64,000 nt of DNA from Variovorax sp. OK212 (GCF_900112425.1 NZ_FOLP01000001.1:62001-126000); one strand, 5' to 3'; shown: positions 10,019 through 19,296, numbered from the stretch's first letter. Program-made: numbers and translations. Notes: generated by a model not told the origin, from the letters alone.

Positions 10019-12120
10019 GGCGCCGCCGCGGCGGCGGCCGCCTTGGCCGCGCTGTCCTGGGCCTTGCGCGCGAACTCGGCGCGCAGCGCCTTGAGCTTTT
10101 CGCGCGGGTCTTCCTTGATGGTTTCCTTGTTCAGGCCCATCTCGGCGATGAAGCGGCTCGGAATGCAGGGCACCATCTCGCGGCCCTGCTTGCGCTTCTT
10201 GGTCCAGCTCACGGCCAGGCTGCGCTGGGCGCGGGTGATGCCCACGTACATCAGGCGGCGCTCTTCCTGCAGGCGCTGCTGGGTCTCGTCGCTCACCACC
10301 TGCTGGCGGCCGTTGTCGTCGTCGAGCTTGAAGGGCAGGAGGCCCTCGCTCACGCCGATCAGCATCACGTGCGGCCACTCCAGGCCCTTGGAGGCGTGCA
10401 GGGTCGACAGCGTGACCACGTCCTGGTCCTGCTCGCGCTCGCTGATGGTGGACAGCAGCGAGATGGTCTGCGCCACCTCGAGCAGGCTCTTGCGCTCGGT
10501 CTCGATGTTGCTGTCGGCACCCGAGGTGTCGTCCAGCGTGCCGCCGGCGCGCTGCGACATCCAGTCGACGAACTCCAGCACGTTGGTCCAGCGCGAGGCC
10601 GCGGCGGCCTCGCTGTCTTCGCCGTCGTACAGGTGCTTCTCGTAGTCGATCTCCTTCAGCCAGTCGAGCATGAAGGTGCGCGAGTCTTCGGCGCCCATGG
10701 TGCGGCGCGCGCGGTATTCCAGGTCGTTGATGTAGCGGCCGAACTCGTGGATGCCCTCGAGCGTGCGCTTGGGCATCACGCTGGGCAGCGAGGGGCTGAA
10801 CAGCGCCTCGAACAGGCTCAGCTTGTACTGGCTCGCGAAGGTGCCCAGGCTGGCCAGCGTGGTGTGGCCGATGCCGCGCTTGGGCGTGGTGATGGCACGC
10901 AGGAACGCGGGGTCGTCGTCGTTGTTGACCCACAGGCGGAACCACCCGCACAGGTCTTTGATTTCGGCGCGGTCGAAGAAGCTCTGGCCGCCCGAGACCT
11001 TGTACGGGATCTGCGCCTTGCGCAGCGCCTGCTCGAACACGCGCGCCTGGTGGTTGGCGCGGTACAGGATGGCGAAGTCGCGGAACTCCTTGTACTGCTT
11101 GCCCTGCGTGAGCGAGTCGCCCGCGCGGATGCTGACGATGCGCGCCACCGCGCGCTCGGCCTCGTGCAGCTCGCTGTCGGCGTCCACGATGCGCACCGGC
11201 TCGCCTTCGCCGAGTTCGGAGAACAGCGTCTTGGGAAACAGCTTGGGGTTGGGGCCGATCACGTTGTTGGCCGCGCGCAGGATGGCGCTGGTGGAGCGGT
11301 AGTTCTGCTCCAGCTTGATGACCTTCAGCGCGGGGTAGTCGACCGGCAGCTTGCGCAGGTTGTCCAGCGTGGCGCCGCGCCAGCCGTAGATCGACTGGTC
11401 GTCGTCGCCCACCGCGGTGAACTGGCCCTTCTCGCCGGCCAGGGCCTTCAGCACGTCGTACTGGGTGGCGTTGGTGTCCTGGTATTCGTCCACCAGGATG
11501 TGGCCCAGCGCGGCCTGCCACTTGGCGCGCACCTCGGGAAATTCGTAGAGCAGCTTCAGCGGCATGCCGATCAGGTCGTCGAAGTCGACGCTCTGGTAGG
11601 CCTGCAGGCGCTCTTCGTAGCGGCCCATGATCTTGGCGGTGATGCGCTCGTTGTCGTCGGCGGCCTGGGCCTCGGCCTGCGCCGCGTTCAGGCCCATGTT
11701 CTTCCACTTGCTGATGGTCCACTGCCAGATGCGGGCGGTGGCCGCGTCGGTGGTGCCGCCGGCGTCCTTGAGGATCTTGGTGACGTCGTCGGAGTCCAGG
11801 ATGCTGAAGGCCTTCTTCAGGCCGAGCACCGCGCCGTCTTCGCGCATCATGCGCACGCCCAGCGCGTGGAAGGTGCAGACCACGACCTTGCGCGCGTCCT
11901 TGCCGATGAGGTCCTTGGCGCGCTCGCGCATTTCCGCGGCGGCCTTGTTGGTGAAGGTGATGGCCGCGATGCGCTGCGGCTCGAGGCCGGCCTGGATCAG
12001 CCGGCCGATCTTGTGAGTGATCACCCGCGTCTTGCCGGAGCCTGCGCCTGCAAGCACCAGGCAGGGACCGTGCATGTAGTTGACAGCTTCTTGCTGCGCG
12101 AGATTGAGACCGTGAGACAT
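10015..12120 (-). CDS. rep: ATP-dependent DNA helicase Rep (UvrD/Rep family)
   Basis: Superfamily 1A 3'-5' helicase of 701 residues that clears proteins and restarts forks. Motif I is AGAGSGKT at about residue 26, motif Ia ITFTNKAA, motif II VDEYQDTN, motif III GDDDQSIYGWRGA, motif IV NYRST, motif V LSTLHASKGLEW and motif VI YVGITRAQR. The extended alanine-rich tail resembles other betaproteobacterial Rep proteins. The start MSHGLNLAQQEAV at 12120 matches the family N-terminus. It heads the minus-strand run rep > lipoprotein > pldA > nadE > ALDH and is divergent from the AEC permease across 165 bases. Confidence 0.94.
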   Translation of the reverse strand: MSHGLNLAQQEAVNYMHGPCLVLAGAGSGKTRVITHKIGRLIQAGLEPQRIAAITFTNKAAAEMRERAKDLIGKDARKVVVCTFHALGVRMMREDGAVLGLKKAFSILDSDDVTKILKDAGGTTDAATARIWQWTISKWKNMGLNAAQAEAQAADDNERITAKIMGRYEERLQAYQSVDFDDLIGMPLKLLYEFPEVRAKWQAALGHILVDEYQDTNATQYDVLKALAGEKGQFTAVGDDDQSIYGWRGATLDNLRKLPVDYPALKVIKLEQNYRSTSAILRAANNVIGPNPKLFPKTLFSELGEGEPVRIVDADSELHEAERAVARIVSIRAGDSLTQGKQYKEFRDFAILYRANHQARVFEQALRKAQIPYKVSGGQSFFDRAEIKDLCGWFRLWVNNDDDPAFLRAITTPKRGIGHTTLASLGTFASQYKLSLFEALFSPSLPSVMPKRTLEGIHEFGRYINDLEYRARRTMGAEDSRTFMLDWLKEIDYEKHLYDGEDSEAAAASRWTNVLEFVDWMSQRAGGTLDDTSGADSNIETERKSLLEVAQTISLLSTISEREQDQDVVTLSTLHASKGLEWPHVMLIGVSEGLLPFKLDDDNGRQQVVSDETQQRLQEERRLMYVGITRAQRSLAVSWTKKRKQGREMVPCIPSRFIAEMGLNKETIKEDPREKLKALRAEFARKAQDSAAKAAAAAAAP

Positions 12121-12285
12121 GGGGGATGGGGAACCGGAAGCCGCCCGGCGGAGCCGCGGACGGGAAAAGCGTGAAAGCGCGCAATGATACGGGGACCGCC
12201 CTTCCCGGGGCTGTAGGCCGTCCGCCCCTCTGTACGGCTGCTGCAGCCGCTGCGAGACCCCTCTGGCAGGCATGACAATCGGCGG

Positions 12286-13314
12286 GTGCTGCCTGTATTC
12301 CTTGTTACTTTCCCTTTCTTCGCGTTGATCGCCGCAGGGTACGCCGCCGCCCGCGCGCGCATCCTGCCGCTGGACGCGATTCCCGGCCTCAACGCCTTCG
12401 TGCTGTATTTCGCGCTGCCGTGCATGCTGCTGCGCTTCGGCGCGGGCACGCCCATCGGCCAACTGCTGGACGGCAGCGTCGCACTGGTCTGGGGCGTCTG
12501 CGCGCTGGCGGTGGTGGCGGGCGTGGTGATGTTCACGCGCAATGCGCGCATCGGCTGGAACGACGCGGCCTTCGGCGCGCTGGTGGCGGCGTTTCCCAAC
12601 ACCGGCTTCATGGGCGTGCCGCTGCTGGTGGCCATCCTCGGGGCGCAGGCGGCGGGGCCGATGATCATCACGATCGCCTTCGACCTGGTCGTGACCTCCT
12701 CGCTGTGCATCGCGCTGTCGCGGCTGGACGGCGCCCTGGGCCCGGCGGGTGCAGGCCGCCAGGGCGCCATGCTGGCGGCGCGCAAGGCGCTGCGCGGCAT
12801 CCTGGTCAACCCGATGCCGTGGTCGATCCTGCTGGGCGTGCTGCTGTCGGCCGCGCGCTGGAAGCTGCCCGGCCCGCTCGAGCGCACGGTCGCGATGCTG
12901 GCCGACGCGGCCTCGCCGGTGGCGCTGTTCACCATCGGCGCGGTGCTGGCGCGTTCGGCGCTGGTGGCGCGCGAGCACGGCGCCAGCGAGGCGGTGGCGC
13001 AGGCCATGGGCACCGGGCTGAAGGCCGCGCCCAAGGCGCCGTGGGCCGACGTGCTGCCGGTGGTGGCCGTGAAGCTGCTGGTGCACCCGCTGATGGTGTG
13101 GGGCCTCGGGCTCGGCGCCATGGCGCTGGGGCTGCCGCTGTCGCATGCGGCGCTGGTGGCGATCGTGCTGGTGGCGGCGCTGCCGAGCGCCAGCAACGTG
13201 TCGATGCTGGCCGAGCGCTTCGGCGCGGACAACGGGCGCATCGCCCGCATCATCCTGTGGACGACGGTGGTGGCGTTCTTCAGCTTCCCGCTGGCCGTGG
13301 GCCTGCTGAACTGA
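12286..13314 (+). CDS. AEC (auxin efflux carrier) family permease
   Basis: Integral membrane protein of 342 residues with ten predicted hydrophobic segments in a 5+5 arrangement. The family markers are an N-terminal LPVFLVTFPFFALIAAGY and a helix break around FPNTGFMGVPLL in segment 4. AEC proteins export organic acids or auxin-like anions; in proteobacteria, members often transport malonate or other dicarboxylates, but no substrate can be assigned here. GTG at 12286 is the only reasonable start. The stop abuts the stop of the convergent gene at 13315 without a spacer. Confidence 0.85.
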   Translation: MLPVFLVTFPFFALIAAGYAAARARILPLDAIPGLNAFVLYFALPCMLLRFGAGTPIGQLLDGSVALVWGVCALAVVAGVVMFTRNARIGWNDAAFGALVAAFPNTGFMGVPLLVAILGAQAAGPMIITIAFDLVVTSSLCIALSRLDGALGPAGAGRQGAMLAARKALRGILVNPMPWSILLGVLLSAARWKLPGPLERTVAMLADAASPVALFTIGAVLARSALVAREHGASEAVAQAMGTGLKAAPKAPWADVLPVVAVKLLVHPLMVWGLGLGAMALGLPLSHAALVAIVLVAALPSASNVSMLAERFGADNGRIARIILWTTVVAFFSFPLAVGLLN

Positions 13315-14055
13315 TCAGGGGGTCAGCACGCCCAGCTTGTACGGGTCGGCATCCGGCAGGCGCTCGCACTTGGAGAAGTCGCGGCCCTGCGTGCCGTCGC
13401 AGTAGTAGGTGTTGTAGACGCGGCCGAACAGCGTCGGGCTGGCGGTGAAGAGCACGCCGTGCTCGGGTTGCCAGTTGTCCTTGGGCGACGCCGGGGCGCC
13501 GGCCTCGATCGGCTTGGCCATGGCGGCAGGGGTGGCGGATGCAACAGACGAGACAGGCGTGGCGGACGTGGCCGAGGGCGTGAAGTCGGCCAGCGTCTTG
13601 TGGGTTTCGTCGCCGCGCCAGCGCACCGCGAGTTCGGCCGCCGTGGGCCGCACCGCCACCGGCAGCAGGATGCCGTTGACCTGCCCGCCGTAGCCGAAGC
13701 GGTGCGTCTTGCCCGCGAGGAAGGCATAGGCGCAGGCCGCCATGCACTGGCCCCGCACCTCGGTCTGCACGCCGCTCGCGCGGATGGCGTCGGCATAGGC
13801 GCCGGCCGCTTCGGCGGTGCCGCCGGACGAGTCTTCGAAGACCACGGTGTGGACGGTGCCGCTGGCGAGCTGGTCGGTGAATTCCTTGATGGCGGTGCCG
13901 TCGAGCATGCCCGACACCACCAGCCGGCTGCCCTGCAGGCCCAGTTCGGCCGCGTGGGCCGGCTGCGAGGAAAGAGCAAGGCCCGCGATGCACGCGCCGG
14001 CGCCGGCGAGCGACGCGACGGACAGAACCCAACCAGACATGGACGGCGGTTTCAT
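13315..14055 (-). CDS. Periplasmic ClpP-like protein lacking the usual serine
   Basis: A secreted protein of 246 residues with a signal peptide ending near AHAAELG. The middle resembles periplasmic ClpP/crotonase-fold proteins: a strand HTVVFEDSSGG, a helix with AYADAIRASG, then the Cys-pair region followed by AYAFLAG. In active relatives the nucleophile is Ser in a CxSxC setting; here the motif reads CMAAC, so the serine is alanine. A Pro/Ala/Ser-rich linker precedes a C-terminal segment with two cysteines (YYCDG, SKCERL). AAAGG lies before the ATG at 14055. The longer frame starting at 14091 would disrupt the signal peptide. Confidence 0.65.
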   Translation of the reverse strand: MKPPSMSGWVLSVASLAGAGACIAGLALSSQPAHAAELGLQGSRLVVSGMLDGTAIKEFTDQLASGTVHTVVFEDSSGGTAEAAGAYADAIRASGVQTEVRGQCMAACAYAFLAGKTHRFGYGGQVNGILLPVAVRPTAAELAVRWRGDETHKTLADFTPSATSATPVSSVASATPAAMAKPIEAGAPASPKDNWQPEHGVLFTASPTLFGRVYNTYYCDGTQGRDFSKCERLPDADPYKLGVLTP

Positions 14056-14324
14056 GGCGACCTTTGAGGACCTGGCCCCGCGGCACCCCAAGGGAACCCC
14101 ACGGGAGATGAGCGGAACATGCTTCGAACGCGAAACCCGCGGCGAGTTCGCGCCGTTACAGCTTGTGCAGCGCCAGGGGATGCGTCAACTGTTTTTTCAC
14201 AAATTTTCGGGTAGTCCGGGCAGGCCGTAAGGCATAGAGGCCGCTATGCCATCAGGTGAATGCTTGTGTTTGCAGAACCGCTGCTACAGTGTCCCCAAGT
14301 CAAAGGTGTGAATAGGGGCGCGCG

Positions 14325-14534
14325 ATGGCAATTCTGGTTCGCATCCTTCTGTGGTTGTCCTGGCTCGCAGCAGTCGGGTGGTTGTGGCATGTCGGCAAGT
14401 TCGGCACCGCCACCGCGATAGCGCTCGCCGCGCTGAGCCTCGTCGTGTTCGCCTGGCCGGCGAGCATCGCGCGGCGAAGGCACAACGAGCTGCGCTATGT
14501 CGACATGGGCAAGGAGCCCACGGGCTACCACTGA
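14325..14534 (+). CDS. Small two-helix membrane protein
   Basis: A 69-residue protein with two hydrophobic segments (about residues 3-22 and 28-45), then a basic stop-transfer stretch SIARRRHNELRY and a short polar cytoplasmic tail. AGGGG lies 7 bases before the ATG. It stands alone between oppositely oriented genes. No family is recognised; the composition and ribosome site make it a credible gene. Confidence 0.6.
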   Translation: MAILVRILLWLSWLAAVGWLWHVGKFGTATAIALAALSLVVFAWPASIARRRHNELRYVDMGKEPTGYH

Positions 14535-14575
14535 AACCGCGGTCTGTCGGTCGGTGACCGGACTGCGCAGCCCGC

Positions 14576-15556
14576 TCAGGACGCGGGCTGCTGCAGGCGC
14601 TGGAACTCGTGGCGCTTCATGGCCATGTAGTCGGTGCGCTCCAGTTCGTGCAGCTGTTGCGCGTACTGTTCGGTGGCGTCGAACCACTCGCCCAGGCGCT
14701 GTTCGAGCTGGCCCGGCGCGGGCGCATCCAGGTAGCTGTCGATCGCCAGGTAGTAGCGCATGGTGTTGCGCTCGACCACGCCGCGCACGCCTCCGATGAA
14801 CCCGCCACCGTCGGCCTGGCCCAGGCGCGTGAACCCCACCTTGTCGCTGCCCAGCGTGGCCAGGTAGCCCTTCATCGCGAGCCGCGCGGCGGTGCCGTAG
14901 GCATAGGCGTAGCTCATGTGCAGCGCGGTCTTGCCGTTGTCCGCGGGCGCGGCCTCCAGCTCGATGTCGTAGTCGCGCGTGGACAGCGGCCCGCTGGCCG
15001 CGCTCAGCCGCACGTGCAGGTAGTCCGCGTCGGCCTTGCGCACGCTGTAGGCGAAGTCGAGCTTCTGCGCGTCCGACAGCGGCTGGTCGAACTTGCGGCC
15101 GGCCGCCACGGCCAGCCCCGCGCCGCCGCTTTTCACGGCGCAGTGCTTGATGTTGAGGTGCAGCATCAGCACCTGGCACCACGCGGCCGGCTCGCGCAGC
15201 GCGCTGTTCACGCGCTCGAACGGATGGCCGACCAGCGCGTAGACATCGCCGCTCAAGCGGTCGGATGCTTCGTTCGATTCGATGGTGAGCGGCCGCTTGA
15301 AGGCATTGCGCGCCAGTTGCGGCGCGAGCGATTGCAGCTTGGTGCGCAGCGCGGCCGCGCCGTCGGTGGCGGTGGCGGCGGTAGCGGTGGCGGGTTGCGC
15401 CATGGCGCTGCGCGGCGTGAACGCCAGGGCCGCCGCCAGCCACATCAGCCCGAGGCAGAGACTGAGGCCGAAGCGCCGGGCCGCGTGGGTGGCCGTGCAG
15501 GTGCCCCCGTAGGTGCCCGCGCGTGTGGCCGGAATCGAAATGTCGTGTGTATCCAT
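14576..15556 (-). CDS. Secreted protein of unknown function
   Basis: A 326-residue protein with an unusual N-terminus: about 25 polar residues, then a hydrophobic signal segment ending near RSAMAQ. The mature protein contains RPLTIESNEASDRLSGDVYALVGHPFERV, which sets up a charged strand-turn region, and two cysteines around LMLHLNIKHC. The later part (DYDIELEAAP, LHMSYAYAYG) reads as an extended beta sheet, reminiscent of lipid-binding START/SRPBCC folds, but this is only an impression. A shorter signal peptide could start further downstream. It lies 49 bases after priA on the same strand and may be co-transcribed. Confidence 0.6.
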   Translation of the reverse strand: MDTHDISIPATRAGTYGGTCTATHAARRFGLSLCLGLMWLAAALAFTPRSAMAQPATATAATATDGAAALRTKLQSLAPQLARNAFKRPLTIESNEASDRLSGDVYALVGHPFERVNSALREPAAWCQVLMLHLNIKHCAVKSGGAGLAVAAGRKFDQPLSDAQKLDFAYSVRKADADYLHVRLSAASGPLSTRDYDIELEAAPADNGKTALHMSYAYAYGTAARLAMKGYLATLGSDKVGFTRLGQADGGGFIGGVRGVVERNTMRYYLAIDSYLDAPAPGQLEQRLGEWFDATEQYAQQLHELERTDYMAMKRHEFQRLQQPAS

Positions 15557-15605
15557 CGCCCGCAGGCTGGGCGCGCACCCTGCGCGCCCGTGCAGGACAA
15601 CCCGC

Positions 15606-17786
15606 TCAGATGCTGTGCGGATCGACGTCGACCAGCCAGCGGATCACGCCCTTGCCCTCGGGCGTGCGCCGCAGGTCGTGCAGCAGCGGCTGCCAGCCCG
15701 CCAGCAGCCGCTGCAGCGCGGCGCGCGAGGGGCTTTCGATGAGCATCTGCGCGCGCTCCACGTTGGCCACGCGCTGGATCGTGAGCGGCACGGCCGGGTA
15801 GCGCGTGACCAGGTCGGCGCCCGGCAGCGCCTCGGCCTGGTCGGCGGCGGTGTTCAGGAAGGCCTGCGCCACCGACTGCTCGCGCGCGTCGGCGCGCAGC
15901 AGCGCCTGGAACGCGAAGGGCGGCATGGCGGCGGCGCGGCGCTCGTCAAGCTGCTGCTGCGCGAAGGCGGCGTAGTCGTGCTTGCGCAACGCCGTGAACA
16001 GCGGGTGCTGCGCGTGGTGGGTCTGGATCCACATCTCGGCCTTGGCGCCCTGCGCCGCCAGGTAGGCGGCGTCGCGGCCCGCGCGGCCGGCCGACTGCAT
16101 CAGCAGGCTGAACAGGCGTTCGGGCGCACGGAAGTCGCTGGAGAACAGCGCGCCGTCGGGGTTCACCGCGGCCACCAGCGTGATGCGGCGGAAGTCGTGG
16201 CCCTTGGCGATCATCTGCGTGCCGACCAGCACGTCGACCTCGCCCGCGTGCACCGCCGCGAGCTGCGATTCGAGCGCGCCTTGTTTTTTGGTGCTGTCGG
16301 CGTCGATGCGGGCGATGCGCACCGCGCTGCCGTCCGCGTGCTTCACCGCGGCGAACAGCTCGGCCAGGTGCTCCTCGAGCCGCTCGGTGCCGCGGCCCAC
16401 GGGCGCGATGTCGGGGTTGCCGCAGGCCGGGCACGCGCGCGGCACGCGTTCGGTGAAGCCGCAGTGGTGGCAGCGCAGCGTGCGGTCGATCTTGTGGAAC
16501 ACCCGGAAGGCGCTGCAGTGCGGGCATTCGCTCTTCCAGCCGCAGTCGCCGCAGGCCAGCACCGGCGCATAGCCGCGCCGGTTCAGGAAGATCATGCTCT
16601 GCTCGCCGCGCGCGATGCGCTGGCCGATGGCGTCGAGCAGCGCGCCCGAGATCACCGTCTTCGGCGGCTGCAGGTTCATGTCGACCAGCCGCACGGCCGG
16701 CAGCGCGCCCGCGCCGATGCGCGAAGGCATGGCCAGGCGCACATAGCGCCCGCCCGGGTCGTCGCCTTCGGCGGGGCGGCTCTGGTGCCAGCTTTCGAGC
16801 GAGGGCGTGGCCGAGCCCAGGATCACCTTGGCCTTTTCGCGCTGGCCGCGCCACACGGCGAGGTCGCGCGCGGAGTAGCGGGCGCCTTCCTGCTGCTTGT
16901 AGCTGGGGTCGTGCTCCTCGTCGACCACCACCAGCTTCAGCCCCGGAATCGACGCGAACACCGCCATGCGCGTGCCCAGCACGATGCGCGCCGCGCCGCT
17001 GTGCGCGGCCAGCCAGCTCGCCAGCCGCTGCGGGTTGGTCATGCCGCTGTGCAGCGACACCACCGCCTCGTCGCCGAAGCGGGCCTTGAAGCGGGCTTCG
17101 AGTTGGGGCGTGAGGTTGATCTCGGGCACCATCACCAGCGCCTGGGCGTTTGCGTCGCGCGCCAGCAGGCCGGCCACGCAGCGCAGGTAGACCTCGGTCT
17201 TGCCGCTGCCCGTGCTGCCGACCAGCAGGAAGGTGCCGGTTTCGGCCTCGATACGGGCCAACGCGGCCGTCTGCTCTGCGCTCAGTGCTATCAAATTCGA
17301 CGACTCGGCGGTCTCGGCCACCGGCCCCGCCGTGGTCTTGCGCTTGAGCCGGCGCGCCAGCTGCGTGGTCGTCAGGTCGCGCAACTGCGGCGGCAGCGCG
17401 GCCAGCGCGATCTCGCCGATCGAGCGCTGGTAGTAGCGCGCGGCAAAGGCCACCAGGTCGCGCCAGGCCTCGCCCAGCGGGTCGAGCGCGTCCAGCGCGG
17501 CGCCCACGGGCTTGAGCGCCATGTCGGGCTCGGTGCCTTCCAGCGACACCGGCTCGTTCCACACCACGCCCAGCACCTCGCGCTTGCCCAGCGGCACGCG
17601 CACCAGCGTGCCGGGCGGCATCGGCTCGGCGCCGGCGTAGCTCAGCAGGTCGCCCAAGGCGGCGTGCGCGGGGGTCTGCACCGCGATGTCTAGCCGCCAC
17701 GGCAGGGCCGGCGGCTGACCGTTCGTCGGCTGGGCGGCGTCGTCGAGAGGAAGGCCGGGGGTGGAGATGGGTGTCCTTCTTGGCAA
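15606..17786 (-). CDS. priA: Primosomal replication restart helicase PriA
   Basis: Restarts stalled replication forks by loading the replicative helicase. The 726-residue product has the N-terminal 3' DNA-binding region, Walker A GSTGSGKTEVYL near residue 190, the DEEH Walker B box followed by PSYKQ, and eight cysteines in paired CxxC motifs between about 405 and 450 (CGDCGWKSECPHC, then CHHCGF and CPACGNP) that bind two zinc ions. The nearest upstream in-frame stop leaves only a TTG at 17786 as an early start; no ATG or GTG is available before the conserved DIAVQTP region, so the start is uncertain. The hemE side carries a 390-base gap. Confidence 0.93.
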   Translation of the reverse strand: MPRRTPISTPGLPLDDAAQPTNGQPPALPWRLDIAVQTPAHAALGDLLSYAGAEPMPPGTLVRVPLGKREVLGVVWNEPVSLEGTEPDMALKPVGAALDALDPLGEAWRDLVAFAARYYQRSIGEIALAALPPQLRDLTTTQLARRLKRKTTAGPVAETAESSNLIALSAEQTAALARIEAETGTFLLVGSTGSGKTEVYLRCVAGLLARDANAQALVMVPEINLTPQLEARFKARFGDEAVVSLHSGMTNPQRLASWLAAHSGAARIVLGTRMAVFASIPGLKLVVVDEEHDPSYKQQEGARYSARDLAVWRGQREKAKVILGSATPSLESWHQSRPAEGDDPGGRYVRLAMPSRIGAGALPAVRLVDMNLQPPKTVISGALLDAIGQRIARGEQSMIFLNRRGYAPVLACGDCGWKSECPHCSAFRVFHKIDRTLRCHHCGFTERVPRACPACGNPDIAPVGRGTERLEEHLAELFAAVKHADGSAVRIARIDADSTKKQGALESQLAAVHAGEVDVLVGTQMIAKGHDFRRITLVAAVNPDGALFSSDFRAPERLFSLLMQSAGRAGRDAAYLAAQGAKAEMWIQTHHAQHPLFTALRKHDYAAFAQQQLDERRAAAMPPFAFQALLRADAREQSVAQAFLNTAADQAEALPGADLVTRYPAVPLTIQRVANVERAQMLIESPSRAALQRLLAGWQPLLHDLRRTPEGKGVIRWLVDVDPHSI

Positions 17787-17862
17787 GGTTTGTTAATGCG
17801 ACTTTGAGCAACGCTACTTAAGTCGTTGATTTTTCAGTGCTTTGGAAGCCATCCAGAGTTTC

Positions 17863-17871
17863 TGTGGATAA
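17863..17871 (-). promoter_or_regulatory. DnaA-box match 1
   Basis: TGTGGATAA on the plus strand is the complement of TTATCCACA, an exact high-affinity DnaA box. It lies 77 bases upstream of the priA start on the priA coding strand, so it could control priA transcription, or belong to an origin-like element with the second box at 18050. Confidence 0.55.
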
Positions 17872-18049
17872 CTTTGTTGACAAGACGGCGCCGCGCGCCG
17901 CGAAGCCTTGCAAATCAAGGCTCTGGCTGGAATGCCCGGAAAAAAAGCAAAATTCAAATCCTATATAAATCAACAACTTGGCGGTGCTATTGGTTTGAGA
18001 GCGGAAGAGGTGGCAGCCCCCGCAATCTTGCGCAGTGCAGCACGGGTTT

Positions 18050-18058
18050 TGTGCATAA
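18050..18058 (-). promoter_or_regulatory. DnaA-box match 2
   Basis: TGTGCATAA on the plus strand is the complement of TTATGCACA, which fits the TTATNCACA consensus exactly. It has the same orientation as the box at 17863 and lies on the other side of the AT-rich core. Confidence 0.5.
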
Positions 18059-18118
18059 GTCGGGACCCATATACCGTTTTTGCACTTGACAAACCGCCCG
18101 GGACCGATTTTCGGGGCC

Positions 18119-18163
18119 GCCCGGCGGCCTGCGCCGGGCGTTCCTCCGGTGCCCCGAGGCACC
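18119..18163 (-). terminator. Two hairpins downstream of hemE
   Basis: GGTGCC/GGCACC (18148-18153 with 18158-18163, four-base loop) and GCCCGGCG/CGCCGGGC (18119-18126 with 18132-18139, five-base loop) are perfect stems starting 15 bases after the hemE stop. Neither is followed by a strong T-tract, so termination may be weak or Rho-assisted. Confidence 0.5.
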
Positions 18164-18177
18164 TTGGTGTGACAGTC

Positions 18178-19296
18178 TCAACCGCGCGCGGCGCGCATGC
18201 TTCGCGAACGGTCGTGCACCGCCTGCACCAGCGCCGACACGTGGTCCGGCGGCGTGAACTGGCTGATGCCGTGGCCCAGGTTGAAGATGTGGGTCGGCCC
18301 GGCGGTCGTGCGGTCGGTGTGCGGTGCGCCGAAGGCCTGCAGCACCTTGGCCACCTCGGCCTCGATCTGCGCGGGCGGCGCGAACAGCACGTTCGGATCG
18401 ATGTTGCCCTGCAGTGCCTTGACCTGGCCGTCGGTGCCTTCGGCGACCTGCTTGCGCGCCGATGCCAGGTTCACGGTCCAGTCGACGCCGAGCACTTCGC
18501 AGTCCAGCGCGCGCATGGCGTCGAGCCACAGACCGCCGCCCTTGGTGAACACGATGCGCGGCACCGGCTGGCCGTCGGCGCCGGTGCGCTTCAGGCCGGC
18601 CAGCACGCGGGCCGTGTAGGCGAGGCTGAATTCCTGGAACGCGCCGTCGGCCAGCACGCCGCCCCAGCTGTCGAAGATCATCACGGCCTGCGCGCCCGCG
18701 TCGATCTGGGCGTTGAGGTACGCGGCCACCGAGTCGGCGTTCACCGCGAGGATGCGGTGCATCAGGTCGGGGCGGCCGTACAGCATGCTCTTCACCAGCC
18801 GGTAGTCGCTGGAGCCCGCGCCTTCGACCATGTAGCAAGCCAGCGTCCACGGGCTGCCCGAGAAGCCGATCAGCGGCACGCGGCCGTCCAGCGCCTTGCG
18901 GATCGACGCCACCGCGTCGAACACGTAGCGCAGTTTCTGCATGTCGGGAATCTCCAGCGCCGCCACGGCCGCCTCGTCGCGCACCGGGCGCGCGAAACGC
19001 GGGCCTTCGCCGGCCTCGAACGACAGGCCCAGGCCCATGGCGTCGGGCACCGTGAGGATGTCGGAGAACAGGATCGCCGCGTCCAGCGGGTAGCGTGCGA
19101 GCGGTTGCAGCGTGACCTCGGTGGCGTAGTCGGTGTTGGTCGCCAGCCCCATGAAGGTGCCGGCCTTGGCGCGCGTGGCCACGTATTCAGGGAGGTAGCG
19201 GCCGGCCTGGCGCATCAGCCAGACGGGCGTGTGGTCGGTGGCCTGGCGCCAGCAGGCTCGCAGGAACGTGTCGTTTTTCAGGGGGGCGAAGGGCAT
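18178..19296 (-). CDS. hemE: Uroporphyrinogen decarboxylase HemE
   Basis: Cytoplasmic heme-pathway enzyme that decarboxylates the four acetate side chains of uroporphyrinogen III to give coproporphyrinogen III. The 372-residue length and motifs fit well: the N-terminal [15 protein letters not shown] substrate loop, the catalytic Asp in [31 protein letters not shown], and FNLGHGI near the C-terminus. The ATG at 19296 gives the standard N-terminus ([15 protein letters not shown]). A small secreted-protein frame overlaps its first 19 bases from upstream. The gene lies 391 bases from priA on the same strand. Confidence 0.96.
   Translation of the reverse strand: MPFAPLKNDTFLRACWRQATDHTPVWLMRQAGRYLPEYVATRAKAGTFMGLATNTDYATEVTLQPLARYPLDAAILFSDILTVPDAMGLGLSFEAGEGPRFARPVRDEAAVAALEIPDMQKLRYVFDAVASIRKALDGRVPLIGFSGSPWTLACYMVEGAGSSDYRLVKSMLYGRPDLMHRILAVNADSVAAYLNAQIDAGAQAVMIFDSWGGVLADGAFQEFSLAYTARVLAGLKRTGADGQPVPRIVFTKGGGLWLDAMRALDCEVLGVDWTVNLASARKQVAEGTDGQVKALQGNIDPNVLFAPPAQIEAEVAKVLQAFGAPHTDRTTAGPTHIFNLGHGISQFTPPDHVSALVQAVHDRSRSMRAARG

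Larger units (their letters stand above)
17787..18177. other. AT-enriched priA-hemE intergenic region
   Basis: A 391-base stretch without a convincing gene. Its centre (about 17938-17980) is markedly AT-rich compared with the window, with an A7 run and TATATAAAT. It carries two exact matches to the DnaA-box consensus TTATNCACA on the minus strand and ends in two hairpins next to hemE. The possible 87-codon plus-strand frame at 17826-18089 has no ribosome site and unnatural composition, and I do not call it. Confidence 0.6.

Noticed and set aside
9524..12184. Very long frame joining the lipoprotein to a stretch across rep
   Set aside because: The part above 10018 is the wrong frame of rep (Arg/Gly/His-rich); only the final 164 codons with a lipobox are natural.
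17826..18089. 87-codon plus-strand frame in the priA-hemE gap
   Set aside because: No ribosome site, unusual amino-acid content and no signal of codon bias; it crosses the AT-rich core and DnaA boxes.
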